Assembly (NCBI GenBank): GCA_937934775.1
Contig: CALGYL010000354.1
Coordinates: 1 to 5,073, forward strand
From: an uncultured Clostridia bacterium
GTDB taxonomy: Bacteria; Bacillota; Clostridia; Christensenellales; Aristaeellaceae
Direction: 5' to 3'
Length of the DNA stretch: 5,073 nt
Position numbers and translations under genes: made by a program. Below are positions 1 to 5,073 of the stretch, piece after piece (within the stretch, counting starts at the first letter, position 1; each line of letters starts with the position of its first letter). The notes below the pieces were generated by a model that searched no databases, was not told the DNA's origin, and worked only from the letters and a program-made list of their open reading frames with translations.

Positions 1-2366
1 CGGATGAGAAGGCCATCTACCAGGGCGATCGCTTCATCATCACTCCGTCCCTGCTGCCCGAGGGCACCGTATTGCCGCCGGTGGAGTACGTGTCCTCCGA
101 TCCGTTGGTTGCGAGCCTGGTCACCTCCGTTGTAAATGGAATCACGATCTGCAAGGTCACCGGTTCCCAGCCGGGCACCGCGACAATCACCGCGACCATC
201 TACAAAGGGACCGACAATGAAACGACGGCCACCTGCCAGGTGGAAGTGCTGGTTCCGCTGACCGAGTTTACCGTTGAGAAGGACAGGATTCGCATGTTGG
301 TGGGTGACGCCTACCGTTACGACCTGTCGGATGACCTGCATTTCAACGATCCGCTCGACCAGACGACACAGCCCAAGGACAAGACAGTTACCTATACCTC
401 CCTTGATCCGGCCATCGCCTCGGTCGACGCCTACGGCCAGATTACCGCCAAGAAGGTTGGCACTACGATCATCAACATCGTCCCGAACGCCAATCAGAGT
501 CTGCGCGCGCAGGTGACGGTTGAAGTTGTGGATCTTGCGGCGGGCGTTGTGGCCGACGCGGCGGAGATCCGCGTCTACCCAGGCATGAAGATTCCGGTCG
601 GCTTCACCTTCGTGCCTGAGGAAATCGCTTCCAGTGCCTTTACATGGACCTACTTCGACGAGATGGGCAATCCGCTGGCGGATGGCGAGGACATCGCGTT
701 CTACAATGGCGGATATGTCTACACCGTGAATCCCGGCTTTGTGAAGCTGGTGGCAACGGTCAAGGTTCCCGACGACATTCAGGAACTGTACAGCAAGTAC
801 CCGAGCCTCCAGTTCAAAGAGATCTCCACCAGCATTCTGGTGACGGTGCTGACACCCGTCGACAGCGTTACGATCGACTCGCTGGATGGCGAAGTGAAGG
901 ACCCCGCCGAACTGGAAGAGTTGACCTATCATGTGGGCGACCGGTTCGTTCTGGGCGCCAGCGTGCTGCCCGACGACGCCACGGATCCGGAACTCTTGTG
1001 GACCAGCTCCGATTCCAACATTGCCAGTGTCGATTCCTTCGGCATCGTCACGGCCAATGGCACCGGCACGGCCAAGATCTACGCGACTTCGAAGAACACC
1101 GGTGTGCAGGATAGCATCACCATCGTGGTGGAGAAGGCGCCCTACGCCATTCGTTACGGCGTGGCAACGGTGAGCGGGTTGTTCGTACGCAACAAGCCGT
1201 CACTGCAGGGCACAGTCTACACCCAGTTCAAGAAGGGCAAGAAGATGACCATCGTCGGCGAGTACGGCGAATGGTACGAAATCCAGTATTCGAAGAGCCC
1301 GACGGGCTTGGCCTACGTGCATCGTCACTACATCCGCATCACCGGCTTCGCGGTTGCGCAGAACGCTGAAGAACCGGGCAGCATCCTGACCAAGAGCAAC
1401 GCGACGGTCAACTCGAAGACCACCGTCTGGTCGGGCATGGGCAGCGGCTACCGCACCACGGCGCCCGCTGGCACGAGGATCTTGGTGCTCGCCAAGAAGG
1501 GCAGCTACTATCAGATCACCTACGGCCACCACAACTTGGGTACCGGCTATATCTTGGCTTCCAAGGTCACGAAGGACGATAACTTCGTATACGGCGATGG
1601 CAAGATCATTCAGAGCGTACCCAATGGAACTGGCGGCTATGACTCCTACATCATTGACCCGAGCACCGGCGCATCCATCCCGCTGACGGGCAATACGCAG
1701 GTCGTCAGCATCCCGAGCTCTGTCACTGCGGCCAGCGCGCCGGTGTACAGCGGCTATGATCCTGCGACCCGCGTCCTGATTGGCCGCGTTTACAAGGGCG
1801 CCAGCCTGACCATCATCAGTGAAAAGATGAATGGATACTATCAGGTTCGCTTGACCAGCGGTGTTGTCGGTTGGGTGGAAGCCATCTATCTGGCACAGCC
1901 GGTCACCGGCGGTGTCGAGACCACCGTTACCGTAACTGTCAAGGTCGGCAAGGCCACGACCAAAGTGTATCTGCGCGAGAGGGCGTCGACTTCCTCCAAG
2001 AAGCTGGCGACACTCAAGAAGGGAACGAGCGTGACGCTTGTATCCACGACCAAGACCAACGGGTTCTATCAGGTCACAACGGCCGGCGGCAAGACGGGCT
2101 ACATTCTGGCCAAGTACCTGAAGGTTACGACCCAGACCAGGCAGGAAACCACAGTGACTCCGGTCTACGATCAGTACGGCTTTGTGAACTGCAAGCTGCT
2201 CAACGTACGCGAACTTGGTTCGAAGGATGGCGTCATCATCGCGACGCTCAAGGCTAACGAGCAAGTGAAGATCCTTGACGAGGCGGACGGCTGGTATCAC
2301 ATTGAGTTGGACGACGGCAGTTACGGCTACGTCAAGACCGAGTACATCACGCTGATCGAAGCATAA
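1..2366 (+). CDS. Secreted/cell-envelope protein with Big-2 (Ig-like) and SH3-type repeats, 5' partial
   Basis: The frame is open from the left edge (first full codon at position 3) to the TAA at 2364-2366, giving 787 visible residues. The TTG at 72 is not the start, because coding continues upstream. Four Ig-like modules come first, at about nt 3-250, 250-530, 531-860 and 861-1136. Numbers 1, 2 and 4 show Big-2 hallmarks such as SSDPLVASL, SLDPAIASVDAYGQITA and SSDSNIASVDSFGIVTA; number 3 is divergent. Five SH3-type modules follow, at about 1161-1346, 1396-1572, 1716-1899, 1941-2127 and 2175-2363. Numbers 1, 4 and 5 are clearest, for example LNVRELGS, GWYHIELDDGSYGYV and the ending YVKTEYITL. 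In known families, Big-2 modules form surface stalks and bacterial SH3 modules often bind peptidoglycan, so a wall or matrix role is inferred. There is no LPxTG motif, membrane anchor or catalytic domain in the visible part; a signal peptide or enzyme domain could lie upstream. Confidence 0.88.
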   Translation, partial: DEKAIYQGDRFIITPSLLPEGTVLPPVEYVSSDPLVASLVTSVVNGITICKVTGSQPGTATITATIYKGTDNETTATCQVEVLVPLTEFTVEKDRIRMLVGDAYRYDLSDDLHFNDPLDQTTQPKDKTVTYTSLDPAIASVDAYGQITAKKVGTTIINIVPNANQSLRAQVTVEVVDLAAGVVADAAEIRVYPGMKIPVGFTFVPEEIASSAFTWTYFDEMGNPLADGEDIAFYNGGYVYTVNPGFVKLVATVKVPDDIQELYSKYPSLQFKEISTSILVTVLTPVDSVTIDSLDGEVKDPAELEELTYHVGDRFVLGASVLPDDATDPELLWTSSDSNIASVDSFGIVTANGTGTAKIYATSKNTGVQDSITIVVEKAPYAIRYGVATVSGLFVRNKPSLQGTVYTQFKKGKKMTIVGEYGEWYEIQYSKSPTGLAYVHRHYIRITGFAVAQNAEEPGSILTKSNATVNSKTTVWSGMGSGYRTTAPAGTRILVLAKKGSYYQITYGHHNLGTGYILASKVTKDDNFVYGDGKIIQSVPNGTGGYDSYIIDPSTGASIPLTGNTQVVSIPSSVTAASAPVYSGYDPATRVLIGRVYKGASLTIISEKMNGYYQVRLTSGVVGWVEAIYLAQPVTGGVETTVTVTVKVGKATTKVYLRERASTSSKKLATLKKGTSVTLVSTTKTNGFYQVTTAGGKTGYILAKYLKVTTQTRQETTVTPVYDQYGFVNCKLLNVRELGSKDGVIIATLKANEQVKILDEADGWYHIELDDGSYGYVKTEYITLIEA

Positions 2367-2381
2367 CCTTATCGGCTCAAA

Positions 2382-2418
2382 CCGAGCCACCGCGGGCGAA
2401 AGCACCGCGGTGGCTCGG
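2382..2418 (+). terminator. Strong GC-rich hairpin after the repeat-protein gene, probable terminator
   Basis: A perfect 14-bp inverted repeat (CCGAGCCACCGCGG at 2382-2395 and CCGCGGTGGCTCGG at 2405-2418) lies 15 nt after the stop codon. The inner bases can add two more pairs (GC 2396-2397 with GC 2402-2403) closed by a GAAA tetraloop, leaving A2404 bulged. The position and stability suggest transcription termination or 3'-end protection. A proper U-tract is missing: CTCCAATTTAGG follows, so it is not a textbook intrinsic terminator. A GGCTC at 2374-2378 could pair with GAGCC of the left arm, but that 5-bp alternative is much weaker. Confidence 0.7.
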
Positions 2419-2476
2419 CTCCAATTTAGGCTTATGTTAATCGCGGGTACCGGACAAGCGAAGAATAGCTTTTTCT

Positions 2477-2513
2477 TTCAATGATTTGATTGAAGCCTTG
2501 AAGCTTGATTCAA
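2477..2513 (+). repeat. Cluster of TTGAA/TTCAA half-sites over the two-component promoter
   Basis: Four copies of one pentamer occur in 37 bp: TTCAA at 2477, TTGAA at 2490, TTGAA at 2498 and TTCAA at 2509. They form two inverted repeats with 6-nt spacers, TTCAAT-N6-ATTGAA (2477-2494) and TTGAA-N6-TTCAA (2498-2513). They also give an 8-bp-period direct repeat of TTGAAGC (2490-2496 and 2498-2504). The third copy is the -35 hexamer of the promoter, so a protein bound here would affect initiation. An operator role is inferred; part of the symmetry may be chance in AT-rich DNA. Confidence 0.4.
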
Positions 2514-2526
2514 AAAGAGGTATAAT
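2498..2526 (+). promoter_or_regulatory. Sigma-A-type promoter of the two-component operon
   Basis: A perfect -10 hexamer TATAAT (2521-2526) lies exactly 17 nt after TTGAAG (2498-2503), which matches four of six bases of the TTGACA consensus. The T-rich run TTTTTCTTT at 2470-2478 lies just upstream. Transcription would start near 2533, giving a leader of about 60 nt before the ATG at 2593. It is the only good promoter between the hairpin and the regulator gene, and its -35 sits inside the TTGAA repeat cluster. Confidence 0.75.
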
Positions 2527-2592
2527 AATATATTATGGTATGCGGTTCTGCAGCATCCTTTGGCGTGAACTGCCAGCAGAGCGGAGGAACAG

Positions 2593-3324
2593 ATGCTGAC
2601 CATCGGGGTGTGCGACGATCAACCACAACAGGTACAGTTGCTGCTCAGATACCTGAATGACTTTATGGCTGGTTACGGGGAATACCGTGTGATCGCCTCT
2701 AGTCAGCCCGTCGAATTTCTCCAAAGGCTTGAAAATGAGAAGCCGGACGTTGTCTTTTTGGATGTCAATATGGAGGATATGGATGGCATTCGGCTGGGCG
2801 AGGGAATCCGCAACAGGTACGCGGACGTCATACTGGTCTACGTGACCGCTTACGGGCAATACGCACTGGATGCGTTTCGTGTGCGCGCATTTCACTACCT
2901 ATTGAAACCGATTGAGCGCGATGCATTCAACGCATTGCTTCTAGAAACGCTGAACTACCTGAAAAAGATAGGAAGTGTAGTGGAAGAAAAATATTTTGCC
3001 GTGCGGGTTAAGGGTGAGATCGCCCAATTTGCCTACAGTGAAATTTTTTATTTTGAAAAAATGGGGCATTGCGTGGTTGTCCATGCCAAGAAACGCGATC
3101 TGTCCTACTATGGCAATATGCAGGCGTTGATGGAGGAACTGGATTCGGAAAACTTTGTGCAGTGTCATCAGGGGTACGTCGTCAACCTGGATAAGGTACG
3201 CGCATTCCGGGATAAGACGCTCAAGCTGGAAGGCGGAGCGGAAGTCCCGGTCAGCAGGAGCTATGCGGAAAATATGAAAGCCATTCTGGTAAAGCGCCTG
3301 TTTGACCGCGAGGAACGACTATGA
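2593..3324 (+). CDS. LytTR-family response regulator (AgrA/LytR-like)
   Basis: This is a cytoplasmic transcription factor of 243 aa, the usual length for receiver-LytTR regulators. The receiver domain spans about residues 1-120: acidic pair D8-D9 in VCDDQ, phosphoacceptor D57 in VVFLDVNM, T85 in VTAY, and K105 in LLKP. The LytTR DNA-binding domain spans about 134-235 and carries the family signature around FVQCHQGYVVNLDKV (188-202) and VPVSRSY (218-224). All residues needed for phosphotransfer are present. The ATG at 2593 is supported by GGAGG at 2583-2587 with a 5-nt gap and by the receiver starting at once. The stop overlaps the kinase start (ATGA), so the pair is co-transcribed and probably translationally coupled. 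By family knowledge, the phosphorylated form binds paired sites upstream of target promoters. The targets are unknown; autoregulation and control of the surface-protein gene are only possibilities. Confidence 0.95.
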   Translation: MLTIGVCDDQPQQVQLLLRYLNDFMAGYGEYRVIASSQPVEFLQRLENEKPDVVFLDVNMEDMDGIRLGEGIRNRYADVILVYVTAYGQYALDAFRVRAFHYLLKPIERDAFNALLLETLNYLKKIGSVVEEKYFAVRVKGEIAQFAYSEIFYFEKMGHCVVVHAKKRDLSYYGNMQALMEELDSENFVQCHQGYVVNLDKVRAFRDKTLKLEGGAEVPVSRSYAENMKAILVKRLFDREERL

Positions 3325-4550
3325 AGAATCTATCGGCATGGCTGATCGGCGATGAGCAAGAATTCTCATTCGATAAGCGCGTATATAACTTCTGCATTCT
3401 ATTGGGCAGTCTTACGACGCTGTTCGGGATCCTGACAGACTGGTTCAGTTCCTCGACGTTTTCTGCATTTAGCAGCCTGTTTCTGCTGATCTGGATTGGC
3501 GCCTACTATTTAGCCCGGTTCCGGGGGTACTACAAGGTAGTCGTACCCGTATCCATTGCGCTATTGGTGTTCGTCTTTTTCCCAATGAATTGGCTTACCA
3601 GCGGTGGCATCATGGGCATCATCCCATTGTATGCGATTCTGTTCATTGCTGTTTCCTGCATCGTGACATCAGGGAAAACGCGCATCTTCTTGGTTGCCGG
3701 GTTTATCGTCGTTCAGACGCTGCTTATTCTTTTTGATGGATATATTCAGGGCGGTTATTCTTCAGACCCCGTTTATCGTCAGCGGCAGATTGAGATGTTG
3801 ATCCACCTGACGGCAATCACTGCCTGTATCGCCGTTGTGATCATCATGTATTCCATTACCTACCGGCACGAACGAACCCGTAGCGAGGTATATGCCAAGA
3901 CAATTGGGGAGAACTATCATCAGCAGGTCTATTATATGGAGAACCTGGAACAACTGGTCACACGCCTGCGGGCTGAACGGCACGACTTCAACAACCAGTT
4001 GGGCATTATTTACGGCCTTTTGGAAGATGGCGAAACGGAAAAGGTTAAAGAATACACCGCAAAGCTAGTTGGCGCCGCGCGCGCGCACCAGAATTTCGTC
4101 ACGTTGCCTTACACAATGCTTCGGGCTATGATCAATTATAAGCTGTCGGTGGCGAGCGAACAGGGGATCCGCCTGAGTGTTTCTGTGGATGTGTGCGATG
4201 GCTTGAGTTTTAATGAGCCAGACCTGGCCATTATCATTGGGACATTGCTGGACAACGCGATGGAAGCTTGCCAAAAGGCGGAAAATGAGTATATCAGCCT
4301 GAATCTGTATTATAAGCCGGATTATTTGATTCTGCGCGTTGAAAACTCTGTCGGTCCGGAGGCGGAAATGCCATCCTGGATCAGCGGGCAGGGGAAAAGC
4401 AACAAACCCAATCCCGAGAATCACGGTTTCGGCTTGAGCAATGTGAAGTATCTGGTAGAGAAACACAACGGTCTGATCGAAATCGATCTTCGAAAGAATG
4501 CCTTCAAGGTGAACATCGCGTTGCTGATCGATGCCAAAGAAGCGGTTTAG
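3321..4550 (+). CDS. Six-helix membrane sensor histidine kinase, AgrC-like/GHKL type
   Basis: The 409-aa protein is the likely partner of the regulator just upstream. A short N-terminal stretch precedes about six hydrophobic segments (roughly residues 22-42, 47-67, 71-92, 96-116, 121-141 and 159-180). A probable coiled-coil linker (182-218) leads to the phosphoacceptor motif ERHDFNNQLG with H221. The ATPase part has the N-box LLDNAMEAC (N312), VENSV (340-344) and the glycine box NHGFGLSNV (367-375). HDFNNQL and this ATPase layout are typical of kinases paired with LytTR regulators (AgrC, LytS and Spo0B-like DHp). All core catalytic motifs are intact. The start at 3321 overlaps the previous stop by 4 nt, with GAGG at 3310-3313 as ribosome site. 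There is no large extracellular sensor domain, so a small or membrane-located ligand is likely; the signal cannot be told. No AgrB or AgrD gene is nearby. Confidence 0.93.
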   Translation: MKNLSAWLIGDEQEFSFDKRVYNFCILLGSLTTLFGILTDWFSSSTFSAFSSLFLLIWIGAYYLARFRGYYKVVVPVSIALLVFVFFPMNWLTSGGIMGIIPLYAILFIAVSCIVTSGKTRIFLVAGFIVVQTLLILFDGYIQGGYSSDPVYRQRQIEMLIHLTAITACIAVVIIMYSITYRHERTRSEVYAKTIGENYHQQVYYMENLEQLVTRLRAERHDFNNQLGIIYGLLEDGETEKVKEYTAKLVGAARAHQNFVTLPYTMLRAMINYKLSVASEQGIRLSVSVDVCDGLSFNEPDLAIIIGTLLDNAMEACQKAENEYISLNLYYKPDYLILRVENSVGPEAEMPSWISGQGKSNKPNPENHGFGLSNVKYLVEKHNGLIEIDLRKNAFKVNIALLIDAKEAV

Positions 4551-4689
4551 CGTGCGGAATGGCGGTTTCAATCCGGTTTTTGGATGGCTTGTCTAAAAGC
4601 GCCTAGGGAGAAAGACAGACTGATCCTGCTCATTTATTGACGGCGATGCTAAAACGAACGAATCCTGCGAATGCTACTTTCAGTGCCGA

Positions 4690-4780
4690 CCGGCGCGCCG
4701 GCCGATGAGCGGCTCTCGACTGATGTGACGGCGAAACCGGCACATTTCGCGCAAAGATTGCGCGCAGTCTGCGCCTGCGC
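4690..4780. repeat. Chain of GC-rich inverted repeats upstream of the aldolase promoter
   Basis: Four perfect inverted repeats lie in about 90 nt: the palindrome CCGGCGCGCCGG (4690-4701); GCGAAA/TTTCGC (4731-4736 and 4745-4750, 8-nt loop); CGCGCAA/TTGCGCG (4748-4754 and 4758-4764, 3-nt loop); and GCGCAG/CTGCGC (4762-4767 with 4775-4780). CTGCGC is present twice in tandem (4769-4780). The last three overlap at their edges, so they are partly exclusive alternatives. Their role is unknown: transcript termination, an operator for the aldolase gene, or simply GC-rich chance symmetry. Confidence 0.45.
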
Positions 4781-4790
4781 TTGATTTTTA
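4762..4790 (+). terminator. Weak candidate terminator for the two-component transcript
   Basis: GCGCAG (4762-4767) can pair with CTGCGC (4775-4780) around a 7-nt loop, and the stem is followed by TTGATTTTTA with a run of five Ts (4785-4789). This has the form of a short intrinsic terminator. The stem is only 6 bp, it competes with the neighbouring hairpin 4748-4764, and the T-rich tail doubles as the -35 region of the aldolase promoter, so the call is tentative. Confidence 0.3.
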
Positions 4791-4809
4791 CATTGCTTGC
4801 TGCTATAAT
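4781..4809 (+). promoter_or_regulatory. Extended -10 sigma-A promoter of the aldolase gene
   Basis: TTGATT (4781-4786) and a perfect TATAAT (4804-4809) are 17 nt apart, and TGC directly before the -10 makes it an extended -10 promoter. Start of transcription is expected near 4816, giving a leader of about 28 nt that contains only the ribosome site GGGAG (4831-4835). This is consistent with strong, largely constitutive expression of a glycolytic gene. Confidence 0.8.
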
Positions 4810-4843
4810 TTTCCCCGGATAGAGTATAAAGGGAGTGTTGATC

Positions 4844-5073
4844 ATGGCGCTTGTTACCTCTACCGAAATGTTCAAGAAAGCCTATGCCGAAGGCTATGCC
4901 ATTGGCGCTTTCAATGTCAACAACATGGAAATCATCCAGGGCATCACCGAAGCGGCGATGGAAGAAAAGGCTCCGCTGATTCTGCAGGTTTCGTCCGGCG
5001 CGCGCAAGTATGCCAAGCACGTGTACCTGATGAAGCTGATCGAGGCCGCGCTGCTCGACGCCGAGCAGACCGC
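4844..5073 (+). CDS. fba: Class II fructose-1,6-bisphosphate aldolase, 3' partial
   Basis: The enzyme reversibly splits fructose-1,6-bisphosphate into dihydroxyacetone phosphate and glyceraldehyde-3-phosphate in cytoplasmic glycolysis and gluconeogenesis, using a zinc ion. The first 76 residues are visible; the rest lies beyond the right edge. The start MALVTSTEMFKKAY, then AIGAFNVNNMEIIQGI (19-34) and APLILQVSSGARKYA (43-57), match the N-terminal part of Bacillota class II aldolases as I know them. N24 in AFNVNN and S50 in LQVSSG occupy the places of the active-site Asn and Ser (N35 and S61) of the E. coli enzyme. The zinc-binding histidines would come later. The ATG at 4844 has GGGAG at 4831-4835, 8 nt away, and fits the family's N-terminus. 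It has its own promoter and is probably functionally independent of the kinase operon. Confidence 0.95.
   Translation, partial: MALVTSTEMFKKAYAEGYAIGAFNVNNMEIIQGITEAAMEEKAPLILQVSSGARKYAKHVYLMKLIEAALLDAEQT

Larger units (their letters stand above)
4551..4843. other. Non-coding region between kinase and aldolase genes
   Basis: These 293 nt carry no supportable gene; the short open frames lack ribosome sites and recognisable products. The first 130 nt show nothing clear. From 4690 there is a run of GC-rich inverted repeats, followed by the aldolase promoter (4781-4809) and a leader of about 28 nt. No strong intrinsic terminator follows the kinase stop directly, so the kinase transcript may end within the inverted-repeat zone. 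Confidence 0.7.

Noticed and set aside
1161..2363. SH3 repeats considered as DNA-level tandem repeats
   Set aside because: The modules are similar only at protein-motif level; the nucleotide sequences have diverged and no near-identical DNA repeats were seen. No CRISPR array, tRNA, rRNA or insertion-sequence ends were found either.
1200..2405. Long open frame of 401 codons on the - strand opposite the SH3-repeat region
   Set aside because: It mirrors the biased codons of a clearly real + strand gene, runs into the terminator hairpin, and its translation shows no recognisable domain.
2540..2599. Possible 19-codon leader peptide whose stop overlaps the regulator start codon region
   Set aside because: There is no Shine-Dalgarno sequence and no run of regulatory codons; the arrangement is easily explained by chance.
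2535..2660. Possible 41-codon leader ORF starting at ATG 2535, almost at the predicted transcription start
   Set aside because: It lacks a ribosome site, overlaps the regulator gene by 68 nt in another frame, and encodes nothing recognisable. Leaderless translation is possible but unsupported.
4065..4571. Open frame of 168 codons on the - strand within the kinase gene
   Set aside because: It overlaps the conserved kinase catalytic domain, has no recognisable domain, and is best explained as a shadow frame.
4559..4606. 15-codon ORF right after the kinase stop, considered as a peptide signal gene
   Set aside because: It has no ribosome site and no precursor-like hydrophobic leader or double-glycine motif; it is too short to support.
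4649..5020. Open frame of 123 codons on the - strand, antisense to the aldolase start
   Set aside because: It is a shadow of the highly biased aldolase codons and spans the aldolase promoter; the aldolase assignment is secure.

Overview
The window looks like chromosomal DNA of a low-to-mid GC Bacillota, most likely a Clostridia-type gut or anaerobic lineage. This is an inference from four things: a secreted protein built of Big-2 and SH3 repeats, a LytTR/AgrC-type two-component pair, a class II fructose-bisphosphate aldolase of the Bacillota type, and strong purine-rich Shine-Dalgarno sites with sigma-A-like promoters. Genus or family cannot be told from this sequence.

All recognised genes lie on the + strand. 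Positions 1-2366 hold the 3' part of a large gene for an envelope-associated protein: four bacterial Ig-like (Big-2-type) modules followed by five SH3-type modules. Its 5' end lies outside the window. A strong GC-rich hairpin (2382-2418) follows its stop codon. Positions 2420-2592 hold a cluster of TTGAA/TTCAA repeats, a good sigma-A-type promoter (TTGAAG, 17 nt, TATAAT) and a leader of about 60 nt.

Positions 2593-4550 are a two-gene operon with an ATGA overlap: a LytTR-family response regulator (243 aa) and a six-helix membrane histidine kinase of the AgrC-like/GHKL type (409 aa). The kinase is expected to sense a signal at the membrane and phosphorylate Asp57 of the regulator, which would then bind DNA through its LytTR domain. 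No AgrB, AgrD or other peptide-signal gene is visible. The neighbouring surface protein could be a target, but nothing in the sequence proves it.

Positions 4551-4843 are non-coding. They contain a chain of GC-rich inverted repeats and an extended -10 promoter that drives the next gene. From 4844 to the window end is the start of a class II fructose-1,6-bisphosphate aldolase gene, a glycolytic housekeeping function that is probably unrelated to the two-component system.

Overall the region is fairly ordinary. I did not find a convincing novel system. The points most worth a second look are the repeat cluster over the two-component promoter, the orphan AgrC/AgrA-like pair beside a large repeat-built surface protein, and the inverted-repeat chain upstream of the aldolase gene.
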